From: CAYLSV01 sp964386435 | GTDB lineage: Bacteria; Planctomycetota; Phycisphaerae; Tepidisphaerales; Tepidisphaeraceae | Length of the DNA: 23,654 bases | NCBI GenBank assembly: GCA_964386435.1 | Contig: CAYLSV010000050.1 | Coordinates: 1 to 23,654 of the forward strand | Reading direction: 5' to 3' | In this document: positions 7,508 through 15,927 of the stretch, one piece after another | How the letters are laid out: each line of letters begins with the position of its first letter | Position numbering within the stretch: position 1 is the stretch's first letter | Position numbers and translations under genes: made by a program | Notes under the pieces: model-generated | What the model was told of the DNA's origin: nothing | The model's input: the letters and a program-made list of their open reading frames with translations, nothing else | Database searches by the model: none

Positions 7508-9205
7508 CTACTTGCCTTGGTTCTCGAGTTCACCCACCTGCCACGCTTCGCCGATTTGCTCGTAGAACGGCTCATCGGAATCGCGTTGGGCGGCCAGATC
7601 GAGGAAGCCGCGGGCGAGGCGGTCGTTGCCGGTGTTGTAGTGCAACAGCGCGAGCAGGAACGGTTCGGCCGGCTGGCCATTGCCGTCACGGACGCGGTCT
7701 TTCAGCTCGTCCATCAGCTCGTCGACGCGGGCCTCGCCGAGCATGTTGACGAGATCGAACCGGGCCATGAGCAGGGCCGGGTCGCGCTCGAACGAGCTGC
7801 GGTAGGCGTCGGCCGCCCGGCGGTAAAAGCCGCCGCCGAGCAGCGCCGTCGCCCGACCGTAGTCGGCGAAAGCGCTGGTTTCGTCGATCCGGCGGGCGGT
7901 GGCGTAAAAGTCCTCGGCATCGCTGTAGCGGCCCTCGAGAAGCGCTTCACGGCCCGATTCGAACACGGCCTTCAGGCTGCGGTTCTGCACGCCGCCGCCC
8001 AGATCGCGGATGGTCGGAGCCTCGGGCATGACCGACGGCTCGGCTCCGGCACCGTCGGCCGGCTCGGCGTTGCCACTCGTCGCCGGCGGTAGCGTGCCCG
8101 CCCCGCCGACGCCCGGCTCGTCGGCACCTTCGGTCTCCGCCTGCTGCTCATTCAGCACGCGGTTGACGACGTCGTTCTCCCGTTGCTTGCTGCCCAGCAC
8201 CGATTGCTCGCGGAACGTTCGCAGCCGATCGCCCAATCCGCCAAGCTGGCTGTCACGGCCGGCCTGCAGTTCGCGGCGGATCCGCTCGGCGGCCACCGGG
8301 TCCGTCACGTCCAATCGCCCGCCGAGCTGTGGTGCACCCTCGGGCGTCCGCGGCTGGTTCAACCCCTCCAGCAGATCGCCGCCGAGCGCGTCGTTGTTCG
8401 GCTGCTCAAAGCCGTTGCCCAGCGTCTGCCCCTCGGCCTCGCCCAGCAGCTCCTCCCGCATCCGGGCGACGTCGTCCTCGGTCAACCCGTTGGGCAGCGT
8501 GCCGCCGAAATTGGTGAAGTCCGACGGCCGGCCGAGCGCCGGGTCGATTTGCTGATTCAGCCGCAGCCCGCCCGGGTCCTGCAGTGCCGGCCGATCGGCC
8601 TGATCGCGAAAGAAGTTGGGGTTGATCGACGACGGCGGCAGCCCGTCCACTCCGACGGGCGCTTGGGCGGCGATCTGATCCGCCGCGTCGAGGCCGACGC
8701 GGGTGTCGGATGCCAGCCGGCTCTGCGGCGTCACCGGCACGAACCCGCCGACGCTGGGCAGGCGGCCGAATCCCTGCGGCGGGGCGACGAACCGCTGCTC
8801 GCTGAAGAACGGGCGGACGGTGTTGGCGTTGAAGCTGGCGACGCCGCCGGTCGTCACGCCGCTGCTGCTGCGGATGAAGTCGCCGACCACGTTGCTCGTC
8901 ACGCCGCGGAACGCCCGCGGGTCGGTCGAGGCCAGCGATCCGCGGAACTGCCTGCCGCCGGTGACGTTGCCGAAAATGATGTTGTCCTGCAACCCGCTGG
9001 CGGTGCGACCGCCGGCCGGGCGGTTCAGGCCGCCGCTGCCGACCTGCGGGTTGGAGTCGTTGGCGTTGCCGGTGTTCACGCGGACCTGCCCCTGGGCCGT
9101 GGCGAGGCCAAAGGTCGCGGCGGCGGCAAACGCCAGCACGGCGAGCTGGCGGTAGGTCTGCCGGGTGGCGGGTCGGGTGGGGGTCATGTTCATCGCGTGG
9201 CTCAT
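7508..9205 (-). CDS. Secreted low-complexity protein with C-terminal TPR repeats
   Basis: A 565-residue protein of unknown function. A signal peptide (hydrophobic core L-A-V-L-A-F-A-A-A-A-T, ending near A-T-A-Q-G about residue 38) is followed by some 350 residues rich in Gly, Asn, Gln, Pro and Arg with no recognised domain and likely disordered, then an acidic/Gly/Pro linker. From about residue 405 to the end are TPR-like helical pairs: F-E-S-G-R-E-A-L-L-E-G-R-Y-S-D-A-E, then A-T-A-L-L-G-G-G-F-Y-R-R-A-A-D-A-Y and L-A-L-L-H-Y-N-T-G-N-D-R-L-A-R-G-F. TPRs usually bind other proteins, so a periplasmic scaffold role is plausible but unproven. I chose the ATG at 9205, which has GAGAG just upstream and gives the signal peptide; ATGs at 9193 and 9187 are alternatives. 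An in-frame upstream extension to 9361 is rejected because it would bury the signal peptide. Confidence 0.7.
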   Translation of the reverse strand: MSHAMNMTPTRPATRQTYRQLAVLAFAAAATFGLATAQGQVRVNTGNANDSNPQVGSGGLNRPAGGRTASGLQDNIIFGNVTGGRQFRGSLASTDPRAFRGVTSNVVGDFIRSSSGVTTGGVASFNANTVRPFFSEQRFVAPPQGFGRLPSVGGFVPVTPQSRLASDTRVGLDAADQIAAQAPVGVDGLPPSSINPNFFRDQADRPALQDPGGLRLNQQIDPALGRPSDFTNFGGTLPNGLTEDDVARMREELLGEAEGQTLGNGFEQPNNDALGGDLLEGLNQPRTPEGAPQLGGRLDVTDPVAAERIRRELQAGRDSQLGGLGDRLRTFREQSVLGSKQRENDVVNRVLNEQQAETEGADEPGVGGAGTLPPATSGNAEPADGAGAEPSVMPEAPTIRDLGGGVQNRSLKAVFESGREALLEGRYSDAEDFYATARRIDETSAFADYGRATALLGGGFYRRAADAYRSSFERDPALLMARFDLVNMLGEARVDELMDELKDRVRDGNGQPAEPFLLALLHYNTGNDRLARGFLDLAAQRDSDEPFYEQIGEAWQVGELENQGK

Positions 9206-9799
9206 ACTCTCATTGTGGCGCGTCGGGGCGGCGGGGCCAACCCCATTATCGGCCGACGGCCGCCGGTTCCCCCGCAATCCAGACGCCGCCGTCGCCGCAA
9301 AGGGAACGAACGTCGCCCGGACGGCAAAATGTCGGCCCGCTCCGGCACGTTGTCCAGCCACGGGTGCGGCAGGTCCGTGGGCGCTTTTGGATGTTTAGCG
9401 CTTCGCAAAAACGGTCTGAAAATCTCGCCGTCAAGCCCCTTGCTCATCCCGCGGATCGGCCGCCGGTGGAGAACCTGATGCCGGCGCGGCCGCGACAGGA
9501 TTTGCCGGCCAAAGTTGCCTTAGCCTAACCCCCGGATCAAGCGGAACTTAAGCCCCGCCGGCGGGTCGAATGCGCTCCATGTCGCGCTAAGACCGGTTGA
9601 GCAACACAAGATATGGTGTTACGCTGCCGAGCCCGCCCCGCCGATGTTCTCGGGGTGGACACGCCGGCGAGTTTGGTCGATATTAGGTGAGGCGGGTCGC
9701 GGAGTTGGCGCGCCTCTTGAACAGGTCATCGGCACGTCGCCGCTGTCGCACCAGCGATCGGCGGCACCGATCAACGACGGACCAAGACGAAGGATCACG
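9206..9799. other. Gene-free region between divergent genes
   Basis: 594 bases between the starts of the minus-strand TPR gene and dcd. I see no convincing gene, tRNA or other RNA. It holds small weak inverted repeats (for example GCGCT/AGCGC around 9381-9402) and a promoter-like pair at 9597-9625. It is long for this gene-dense window and presumably contains both promoters. Confidence 0.6.
9597..9625 (+). promoter_or_regulatory. Possible sigma70-type promoter upstream of dcd
   Basis: TTGAGC (9597-9602), a 17-base spacer, TACGCT (9620-9625). Spacing is ideal but both boxes are only partial matches. It would give a 5' leader of about 165 bases before dcd. Confidence 0.3.
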
Positions 9800-10372
9800 A
9801 TGGGCATTCTGTGTGACAGCCAAATCCGCCGACACGTCGGCATCGAGCCGTTCGCCACCGCCGAGAAGCGGCCCGGCTCCATCAGCTACGGCGTGAGCAG
9901 CTACGGCTACGACGTTCGCGTCGGCACGCTTTTCAAGGTCTTCACCAACGTCGCCCCCCACGGCGGCCAGGCCGTCGTCGACCCGAAAGAGTTCGGCGAT
10001 GACATGTTCGTCACCATCGACACGGCCCGGACCGGCCGCGATCACATCATCATCCCGCCCAACAGCTTTGCCTTGGCCGAGACGGTGGAAGTGATGGATA
10101 TCCCGCGGGACGTCCTCGCCATCTGTGTCGGCAAAAGCACGTATGCTCGCTGCGGCCTGATCGTGAATGTCACGCCGCTCGAGCCGGAGTGGCGCGGCAA
10201 GGTGACGCTGGAGATCAGCAACACCACCCCGCTGCCGGCGAAGGTCTACGCCAACGAGGGAATCGCCCAGATGTTGTTCATCCGGGCCGATGAAGTTTGC
10301 GAGCAAAGTTACGCCGACAAGAGCGGCAAGTATCAGGATCAATCGGGGCTGACGCTACCTCGTGTTGATTAG
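9800..10372 (+). CDS. dcd: dCTP deaminase
   Basis: Converts dCTP to dUTP and ammonia, feeding dTMP synthesis; cytoplasmic. The 190-residue protein matches the usual 185-195 length. Visible motifs are S-S-Y-G-Y-D-V-R (33-40), G111-K-S-T-Y-A-R117-C-G-L, V-T-P-L-E-P-E-W-R-G-K, and T-L-E138-I-S-N with the catalytic glutamate, followed by L-P-A-K-V-Y-A-N-E-G and a C-terminal G-K-Y-Q-D-Q-S-G-L-T-L-P-R. This is the mono-functional Dcd pattern; a combined deaminase/dUTPase cannot be fully excluded from sequence alone. The ATG at 9800 is preferred over an in-frame start at 9644 because AAGGA lies just upstream (9790-9794) and homologues begin with M-G-I-L. The next gene on the strand, 112 bases on, is ribonucleotide reductase, so the two dNTP-supply genes sit together. 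Confidence 0.95.
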   Translation: MGILCDSQIRRHVGIEPFATAEKRPGSISYGVSSYGYDVRVGTLFKVFTNVAPHGGQAVVDPKEFGDDMFVTIDTARTGRDHIIIPPNSFALAETVEVMDIPRDVLAICVGKSTYARCGLIVNVTPLEPEWRGKVTLEISNTTPLPAKVYANEGIAQMLFIRADEVCEQSYADKSGKYQDQSGLTLPRVD

Positions 10373-10484
10373 TCGTTGATCACAACCCGCCCCGCGTCGG
10401 CTGATCGCTGGCCGGGGTGCATGAATCTGTTTGTCCGAAAGTTTTCGAGTTCGATAGCCACCCGCTTGTTTGGGGAAAGACGCC

Positions 10485-13400
10485 ATGAAGATCACCCGCC
10501 AGTTCACGAAGAATCTCGCCACCGACCAGTCCGTGTTTGATACGGTCGAGTGGGAAACCCGCAGCAGCAAGATCAGCAATCCCGACGGCAGCGTCGTGTT
10601 CGAGATGAACGACGCCCGCATCCCCAAGGCCTGGAGCCAGCTCGCCACCGACATCATGGTGAGCAAGTACTTCCGCAAAGCCGGCGTCCCGCAGATGGAC
10701 GGCGACGGCAGCGTCATGACCCATGAGGACGGCACGCCGATCCTCGGTCCGGAAAAGTCGGCCCAGCAGGTGATTCATCGCCTCGCCGGTTGCTGGCGCA
10801 AATGGGGTGAGGAGCACGACTACTTCGACACCGCCGAGGACGCCCAAGCGTTCTACGACGAGCTGTGCCACATGATGCTCCACCAGATGTCGGCCCCGAA
10901 CAGCCCGCAGTGGTTCAACACCGGGTTGCACTTCGCCTACGGCATCACCGGCCCGGCGCAGGGCCACCAGTATTGTGATCCGATTACCGGCGAACTGAAG
11001 ATGTCGCAGAATGCTTACGAGCATCCGCAGCCGCACGCCTGCTTTATCCAGAGCGTGGACGACGATCTGGTGAACGCCGGCGGCATCATGGATTTGTGGA
11101 CGCGGGAGGCCCGCCTGTTCAAGTATGGCAGCGGCACGGGCACGAACTTCAGCAACGTCCGCGGCGAGGATGAAAGCCTCTCCGGCGGCGGCAAGTCGAG
11201 CGGCCTCATGTCGTTCCTCAAGATCGGCGACCGGGCGGCCGGCGCCATCAAGAGCGGCGGCACCACCCGCCGGGCGGCAAAGATGGTTTGCCTCGACCTG
11301 GACCATCCGGATATCGAGAGCTTTGTCAACTGGAAGGTCCGCGAGGAGCTGAAGGTCGCCGCCATGGTCGAGGGCATGAAGGTGATGCCGGGTGACCAGA
11401 AGGAGATTGCTGAGAAGCTCGGTTTGCAGCTCAACTATGATTTCAATGGCGAGGCGTACGCCACGGTCAGCGGGCAGAACTCGAACAACTCGATCCGCAT
11501 CCCGAACAGCTTCTTCGAGGCGCTCGAGAACGACGCCGACTGGACGCTCTACCGCCGCACCGATGGCGAGGTGGCCAAAACGCTCAAAGCCCGCGACTTG
11601 TGGGACCAGGTGAGCTTCGCCGCATGGCGATCGGCCGATCCGGGCGTGCAGTACGACTCGACGATCAACCAGTGGCACACCTGCCCCGCCGGCGGCCGGA
11701 TCAACGCGAGCAACCCATGCGTCACCGGCGACACCAAGGTGCTCACGCCCGGCGGCATCTGGCGGCGGATCGACCAGATGATCCATTTGCCCAGCCGCGT
11801 CGTGACCAACCTCGACGGGCAGGAGATCCACGTCACCGAGGGCGCGTTCCCGACGGGCAACAAGGACGTCTACCAGCTCCACACCACCAGCGGCTACAAG
11901 CTGAAGCTGACGGCCGACCATAAGGTGTGGACCCGCAGCCGCGGCTGGGTCGAGGCCCAGCATTTGACGCGTGATGACGAGGTGCGGCTGCCCAGCGAGC
12001 CGGCGGCGGTGAGCCGGGTGGGCGAGCCGACGGACGCGAGCTTGTTCCAGCTCGTCGGCCTCTTCATGAGCGAGGCGAACGACGACGCGGCGGCGCTGAA
12101 CATCGACAAGTGCGTCGAGGACGAGAACGTCCGCGACCTGTTCATCGACTACGTCGCCAGCCACTGGCCGACGCGGGAGAAGCGCGGCGGCAGTCGGGAA
12201 CTCGTCGCCGTCGGCGGCGAGGCGATGACGGCGGTGGCCGAGCCGGTCGTGGCCGCGGCGATGGACGACAACCGGATGCTCGCCCGGCTGCGAGCGTTCC
12301 TGAAGTGCGACGTGAACGACACGGTCCGCCTGAGCGACGACGCCTTTACCGCCGGGTTGGCGGCGCAAAAGCACTTGCTGCGAGGTTTGTTCACGGCCGA
12401 CGGTGAGGTGGTCGACGGCGGCGTGGAGCTGCGGAGCGAGTCGCCCGGCTTGCTCGGCGACGTGCAGACGCTGCTGCTGGGCTTTGGCGTCAAGAGCCGG
12501 CTGATGGGCGGGACGGCGACCGAGATGACCGACGTGACGCCCGAGCGTCGCCCGGCCCTCGGCCTGCGGATCGACGCCGATAATTTGCACGGCTTCGCCG
12601 CCCACGTGGCAATGCTGCCGGGCCACAAGCTGGACGATTTGGCCGACGCCGTGAGCGATGCCGGGCCGCAGAGCCGGGAGAATTGGGATCAGGTGGCGGG
12701 CCTCGCGCACCTCGGTTTCCAGCAGGTGTTCGACCTGACCGAGCCGGAGACGAGCAGCTTCGTCGCCAACGGCCTGACAGTGCACAACTGCAGCGAGTAC
12801 ATGTTTCTCGATGATACGGCGTGCAACCTCGCATCGCTGAATGTGCTGAAGTTCTATGATCCGGCCACCCGGCACTTCGATGTCGAGACGTTCCAGCACG
12901 CGGCCCGAATCTGGACGATTGTCCTGGAAATCAGCGTGTTGATGGCCAGCTTCCCCAGCGAGCAGATCGCCCGGCTGAGCTACCAATACCGCACGCTCGG
13001 ACTGGGGTACGCCAACTTGGGGGCAATGCTCATGCAAGCGGGCATCCCGTACGATTCTGAGGAAGGCCGGGCCGTGTGCGGCATGGTTTCTGCCGTGCTG
13101 ACTGGCGAGAGCTACGCCACGAGTGCGGAGATGGCGGGTGAGCTTGGGGCGTTCCCGCGGTATGAGGAGAACGCCGACAACATGCTCCGCGTGATCCGCA
13201 ATCACCGCCGGGCTTCTTATGATGTGGCCAACGACATCGGGCAGCGCGATTTTGGCGACTACGAAAGTTTGGACATCGCCCCGGTTGGCATCGACGCGTT
13301 GCAGTTCGGCGGGCAGCACCCGCTGCTGGACCGCCGGCTGCTGGACGTCGCCCGCGACTGCTGGGACCGGGCGCTGGCCGGTGGCGAGGAGCACGGCTAC

Positions 13401-15045
13401 CGCAACGCCCAGACGACCGTCATCGCGCCGACCGGCACGATCGGGTTGCTGATGGACTGCGACACGACAGGCGTGGAGCCGGACTTCGCGCTGGTGAAGT
13501 TCAAGAAACTCGCCGGCGGCGGGTACTTCAAGATTGCCAACCAGTCACTGCGGCCGGCGCTGACGAACCTCGGTTATACCCAGGAGCAGGTGAAGGACAT
13601 CCTCCGCAGTGTCATGGGTTCGCTGTCGCTGACGAACGCCCCGCACGTCAACCGCGAGACGCTACTGGCCAGGGGGTTCAGCGACGACGACCTCGACGCG
13701 ATCGAGAACGCCCTGCCCGGCACGTTCGAGTTGAAGTTCGCCTTCAGCCCGTGGAGCCTCAAAGCCGACACGCTGGAGCGGCTCGGCGTGAGTGAGAAAC
13801 AGAAGGCCGACCCGGCGTTTAATTTGTTGCGTCACCTCGGCTTCACCAATGCCCAGATCGATGAGGCCAACGACATCATTTGCGGTCGCGGCACGGTTGA
13901 GGGTGCCCCGCACTTGAAGGATGAACACCTCGCCGTCTTCGATTGTGCGAACAAGTGTGGCAAGCACGGCGAGAGATTCATCGCGCCGCAGGGCCACATC
14001 ACGATGATGGCGGCAGCGCAGCCGTTCATCAGCGGGGCGATCAGCAAGACGATCAACCTGCCGCACGAGGCGACGGTCGAGGAGATCAAGGAGTGCTACG
14101 AGTTGTCGTGGCGACTGGCCCTCAAGGCCAACGCCCTATACCGCGACGGCAGCAAGCTGAGCCAGCCGCTGAACATCAAGAGTGATGCGGATGAAGAAGA
14201 CGACGACGAGCAGAACGTCGAAGCCGGCGTGGCCGAGACGGTGGATGAGGTTGGCCGGGCCGCGGCGCTAACCGAAGCACCCGAGGCTCAGAAGGAGATT
14301 TTGAAGATCGTCGAGCGGGTCGTGAACAAGCCGATGCGGCGGCGGCTGCCCGACACCCGCCGGGCGGTGACGCACAAGTTCGATGTCGCCGGCCACGAGG
14401 GCTACATCAACGTCGGCTTGTACGAGGACGGCACGCCGGGCGAGATGTTCGTGACGATGAGCAAGGAGGGCAGCACGATCGGCGGGCTGATGGACACGAT
14501 CGCCACGCTTGTCTCAGTGAGCTTGCAGTACGGCGTGCCGCTGGACAGCTTGGTGCGGAAGTTCGAGNNNNNNNNNNCACGTGCGGTTCGAGCCGAGCGG
14601 CCTCACCCGCAACCGCGACATTCCGATGGCCAAGAGCTTGGTCGACTACATCTTCCGCTGGATGGCGATGGAGTTCACGCCCGGCTACAAGGCCCGCCAC
14701 GCCCCGCAGCGGCCCGAGCCGGTCGAGCCCGAGCCGACGCCGGCCAGCAACGGCAACGGCAACGGGCACAAGGCCGAGCCCGACGCCAAGCCGTTCAAGT
14801 ACGTGGACGACAAAGAGCCGGTCACTCACGCCGCCGCCGATCCGGTGACCAGTCCGGCCAACAGTCCCGCCGCCCCGATGGCCGCCGTCGCCGCCCCCCG
14901 CGTCAACCGCCTCGACGCCCTGTCCCAACAGGGCGCCGACATGCAAAGCGACGCCCCAGCCTGCGACACCTGCGGCAGCATCACCGTGCGGAGTGGGACG
15001 TGCTACAAGTGCCTCAACTGCGGGGCGAGCATGGGCTGCAGCTGA
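10485..15045 (+). CDS. nrdJ: B12-dependent (class II) ribonucleotide reductase with intein; frame broken by N gap
   Basis: Reduces ribonucleotides to deoxyribonucleotides using adenosylcobalamin to make a thiyl radical. Family blocks in order: A-P-N-S-P-Q-W-F-N-T-G, A-C186-F-I-Q-S-V-D-D, K-Y-G-S-G-T-G-T-N-F-S, G-G-T-T-R-R-A-A-K-M, then N-A-S-N-P followed by the intein (412-768), then C769-S-E771-Y with the presumed radical cysteine and active-site Glu, D-D-T-A-C780, and A-P-T-G-T-I-G-L-L-M-D-C-D. C186 and C780 are the likely redox pair. The C-terminus has a cysteine tail (C-D-T-C-G-S, C-Y-K-C-L-N-C, final M-G-C-S) of the kind that passes electrons from thioredoxin. Ten Ns at 14568-14577 shift the frame; the last part is read from 14578. 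Joining the flanks gives K-F-E-H-V-R-F-E-P-S-G, the family sequence with nothing missing, so the gene is probably intact. ATG 10485 follows GGGGAAAG. Spliced length would be about 1159 residues. Confidence 0.93.
11718..12788 (+). mobile_element. Intein in nrdJ with LAGLIDADG endonuclease domain
   Basis: A 357-residue in-frame insertion (nrdJ residues 412-768) that splits the conserved N-A-S-N-P-C-S-E-Y block. It starts with C412-V-T-G-D-T-K-V-L-T-P-G-G (block A), has T476-A-D-H479 (block B), and ends F-V-A-N-G-L-T-V-H767-N768 directly before C769 (blocks F and G). All residues needed for standard Cys-type splicing are present, so removal should restore the enzyme. The middle contains a homing endonuclease domain: motif one is L-V-G-L-F-M-S-E530-A (12051-12080), degenerate where D-G is expected; motif two is L-L-R-G-L-F-T-A-D639-G640 (12375-12404), canonical. 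Splicing looks functional; cutting activity is doubtful. Base composition matches the host gene, suggesting long residence. Confidence 0.93.
14568..14577. other. Assembly gap (10 Ns) inside nrdJ
   Basis: Ten Ns join two contigs in the last third of nrdJ. Ten is not a multiple of three, so the coding frame changes across it (frame of 10485 before, frame of 14578 after). The protein flanks K-F-E and H-V-R-F-E-P-S-G match the family's continuous block, so the real gap is most likely zero bases and the N count is a placeholder. Confidence 0.9.
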
Positions 15046-15051
15046 ACCCGT

Positions 15052-15077
15052 CGGCCGTCGCTTGACCGCGACGGCCG
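15052..15077 (+). terminator. Hairpin after nrdJ, likely terminator
   Basis: A perfect 10-bp stem (15052-15061 with 15068-15077) with loop TTGACC, 6 bases past the nrdJ stop. Only GCCTTCGTC follows, so it is not a textbook T-run. Confidence 0.6.
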
Positions 15078-15102
15078 GCCTTCGTCAAGGAGTGACATCC
15101 CG

Positions 15103-15396
15103 ATGGCAGACACCGTTCTTCAGGACCCGAAGGGCCGCCAGATCGTCCTGCTGGATAACACGTGGTTCGGGCACATCGTCAAAGCCCACCCGGACATGGC
15201 GAACCGGCGGCGTGATGTCGAACAAGCCGTGCGGCAGCCGGACGCGATTCACTTGAGCAAGTCGTCGGCCGACTGTCGAGTCTACTACAGCTTGCCGGCC
15301 GCCCGTGGTATCATGGTAACGGTCGTGGCCGATCTGCCGAAGCAGATCGTGCTGACGGCGTATCGGAGTCGCCGACGCAAAGGAAACCCAGAGTGA
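15103..15396 (+). CDS. Small protein resembling PBECR-type nuclease-fold (toxin-like) proteins
   Basis: A 97-residue protein. The pattern W-F-G-H-I-V-K-A-H-P-D-M, then E-Q-A-V-R-Q-P-D-A-I, R-V-Y-Y, V-T-V-V-A-D, I-V-L-T-A-Y-R-S ending K-G resembles small proteins grouped with the phage Barnase-EndoU-ColicinE5/D-RelE-like (PBECR) superfamily and often found next to DUF2283 genes. That assignment is from pattern memory and is moderate. If right, it may be an RNase-like toxin or a domesticated relative. It has the strongest ribosome site of the cluster (AAGGAG, 15087-15092). Its stop overlaps the GTG start of the next gene by four bases, so the two are translationally coupled, as in many toxin-antitoxin pairs. 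No transmembrane or signal segment. Confidence 0.6.
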   Translation: MADTVLQDPKGRQIVLLDNTWFGHIVKAHPDMANRRRDVEQAVRQPDAIHLSKSSADCRVYYSLPAARGIMVTVVADLPKQIVLTAYRSRRRKGNPE

Positions 15397-15680
15397 ACAC
15401 GCTGGAAACCATCGAGGGCATCATCGGTAATCGTGTGTCGTTTCATTACGATGTCGCTTCCGACGTCCTCTACCTCCGCCTAAGCGAGAAGAAACAGGTG
15501 CCGACGTTGGGTGAGGAGACGGACGACGGCTTGATCGAGTTGCGGGAAGAAGCAACGGACGAAGTCGTCGGCGTGACGGTCGTCCACTGGCTCGCCCGGT
15601 TCGGCGGCGGCTCACTACCGGACTCGCTGGCGGAGCTGACGCGGCGGGTCGAGCCGATGACGGCGCGCTTGGCTGCTTAG
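15393..15680 (+). CDS. DUF2283 family protein, possible antitoxin partner
   Basis: A 95-residue protein with the DUF2283 pattern F-H-Y-D-V-A-S-D-V-L-Y-L-R-L-S-E, a Gly/Glu-rich turn, D-D-G-L-I-E-L and E-V-V-G-V-T-V-V-H-W. DUF2283 proteins have no proven general function but are widely found beside small PBECR-like or DUF4258 genes, which suggests an antitoxin or partner role. Start is a GTG at 15393 in the overlap with the upstream stop (GTGA). The C-terminal tail (residues 70-95) is Leu/Ala-rich and probably helical. It is 22 bases upstream of the HicB-like gene. Confidence 0.8.
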   Translation: MNTLETIEGIIGNRVSFHYDVASDVLYLRLSEKKQVPTLGEETDDGLIELREEATDEVVGVTVVHWLARFGGGSLPDSLAELTRRVEPMTARLAA

Positions 15681-15702
15681 CCGTTGTGCTATTACGCGAT
15701 CT

Positions 15703-15927
15703 ATGAGCTACCTCTACATTATCGAAAAGGCGGACGACAACACTTACTTTGCATACGTGCCTGACCTACCCGGCTGCACGACGAGCGGCGAGACGGCTGA
15801 GGAAGTTAGAGAGAACATCTCGGAGGCCGTCGCCGCGTGGACCGAGGCGACCCGCCGCCGCGGTGAGCCGGTGCCGCCGCCTTCGATTGAAGCAGCACGT
15901 GTTGAAGTGGCCTACGCTGCGACATGA
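15703..15927 (+). CDS. HicB-like antitoxin family protein, no HicA beside it
   Basis: A 74-residue protein with the HicB/UPF0150 core: Y-I-I-E-K-A-D-D-N-T-Y-F-A-Y-V-P-D-L-P-G-C, then T-S-G-E-T-A-E-E-V, N-I-S-E-A-V-A-A-W. HicB normally neutralises the mRNA-cleaving toxin HicA. No gene with the double-stranded-RNA-binding-like HicA pattern (G-S-H-x-x-x) is adjacent, so it may be an orphan or serve another partner in this cluster. There is no C-terminal DNA-binding (HTH or RHH) domain. Its stop overlaps the next gene's ATG by four bases (ATGA, 15924-15927). No strong ribosome site is visible. Confidence 0.82.
   Translation: MSYLYIIEKADDNTYFAYVPDLPGCTTSGETAEEVRENISEAVAAWTEATRRRGEPVPPPSIEAARVEVAYAAT

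Noticed and set aside
8183..9478. A 431-codon plus-strand frame opposite the TPR gene
   Set aside because: Antisense shadow with Arg/Ala/Gly-rich composition and no domain.
9644..9799. Extended N-terminus for dcd starting at 9644
   Set aside because: The extension has no family similarity and the ATG at 9800 has an AAGGA site and the expected M-G-I-L start.
10373..10484. Cobalamin riboswitch upstream of nrdJ
   Set aside because: No B12 box and only 112 bases are available, too short for that riboswitch.
10380..13394. A 1004-codon minus-strand open frame opposite nrdJ
   Set aside because: Composition is a typical high-GC antisense shadow; the plus strand encodes all the conserved RNR and intein blocks.
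14568..15045. nrdJ as a frameshifted pseudogene
   Set aside because: The frame change falls exactly at an assembly gap and the flanks join into an uninterrupted conserved block.
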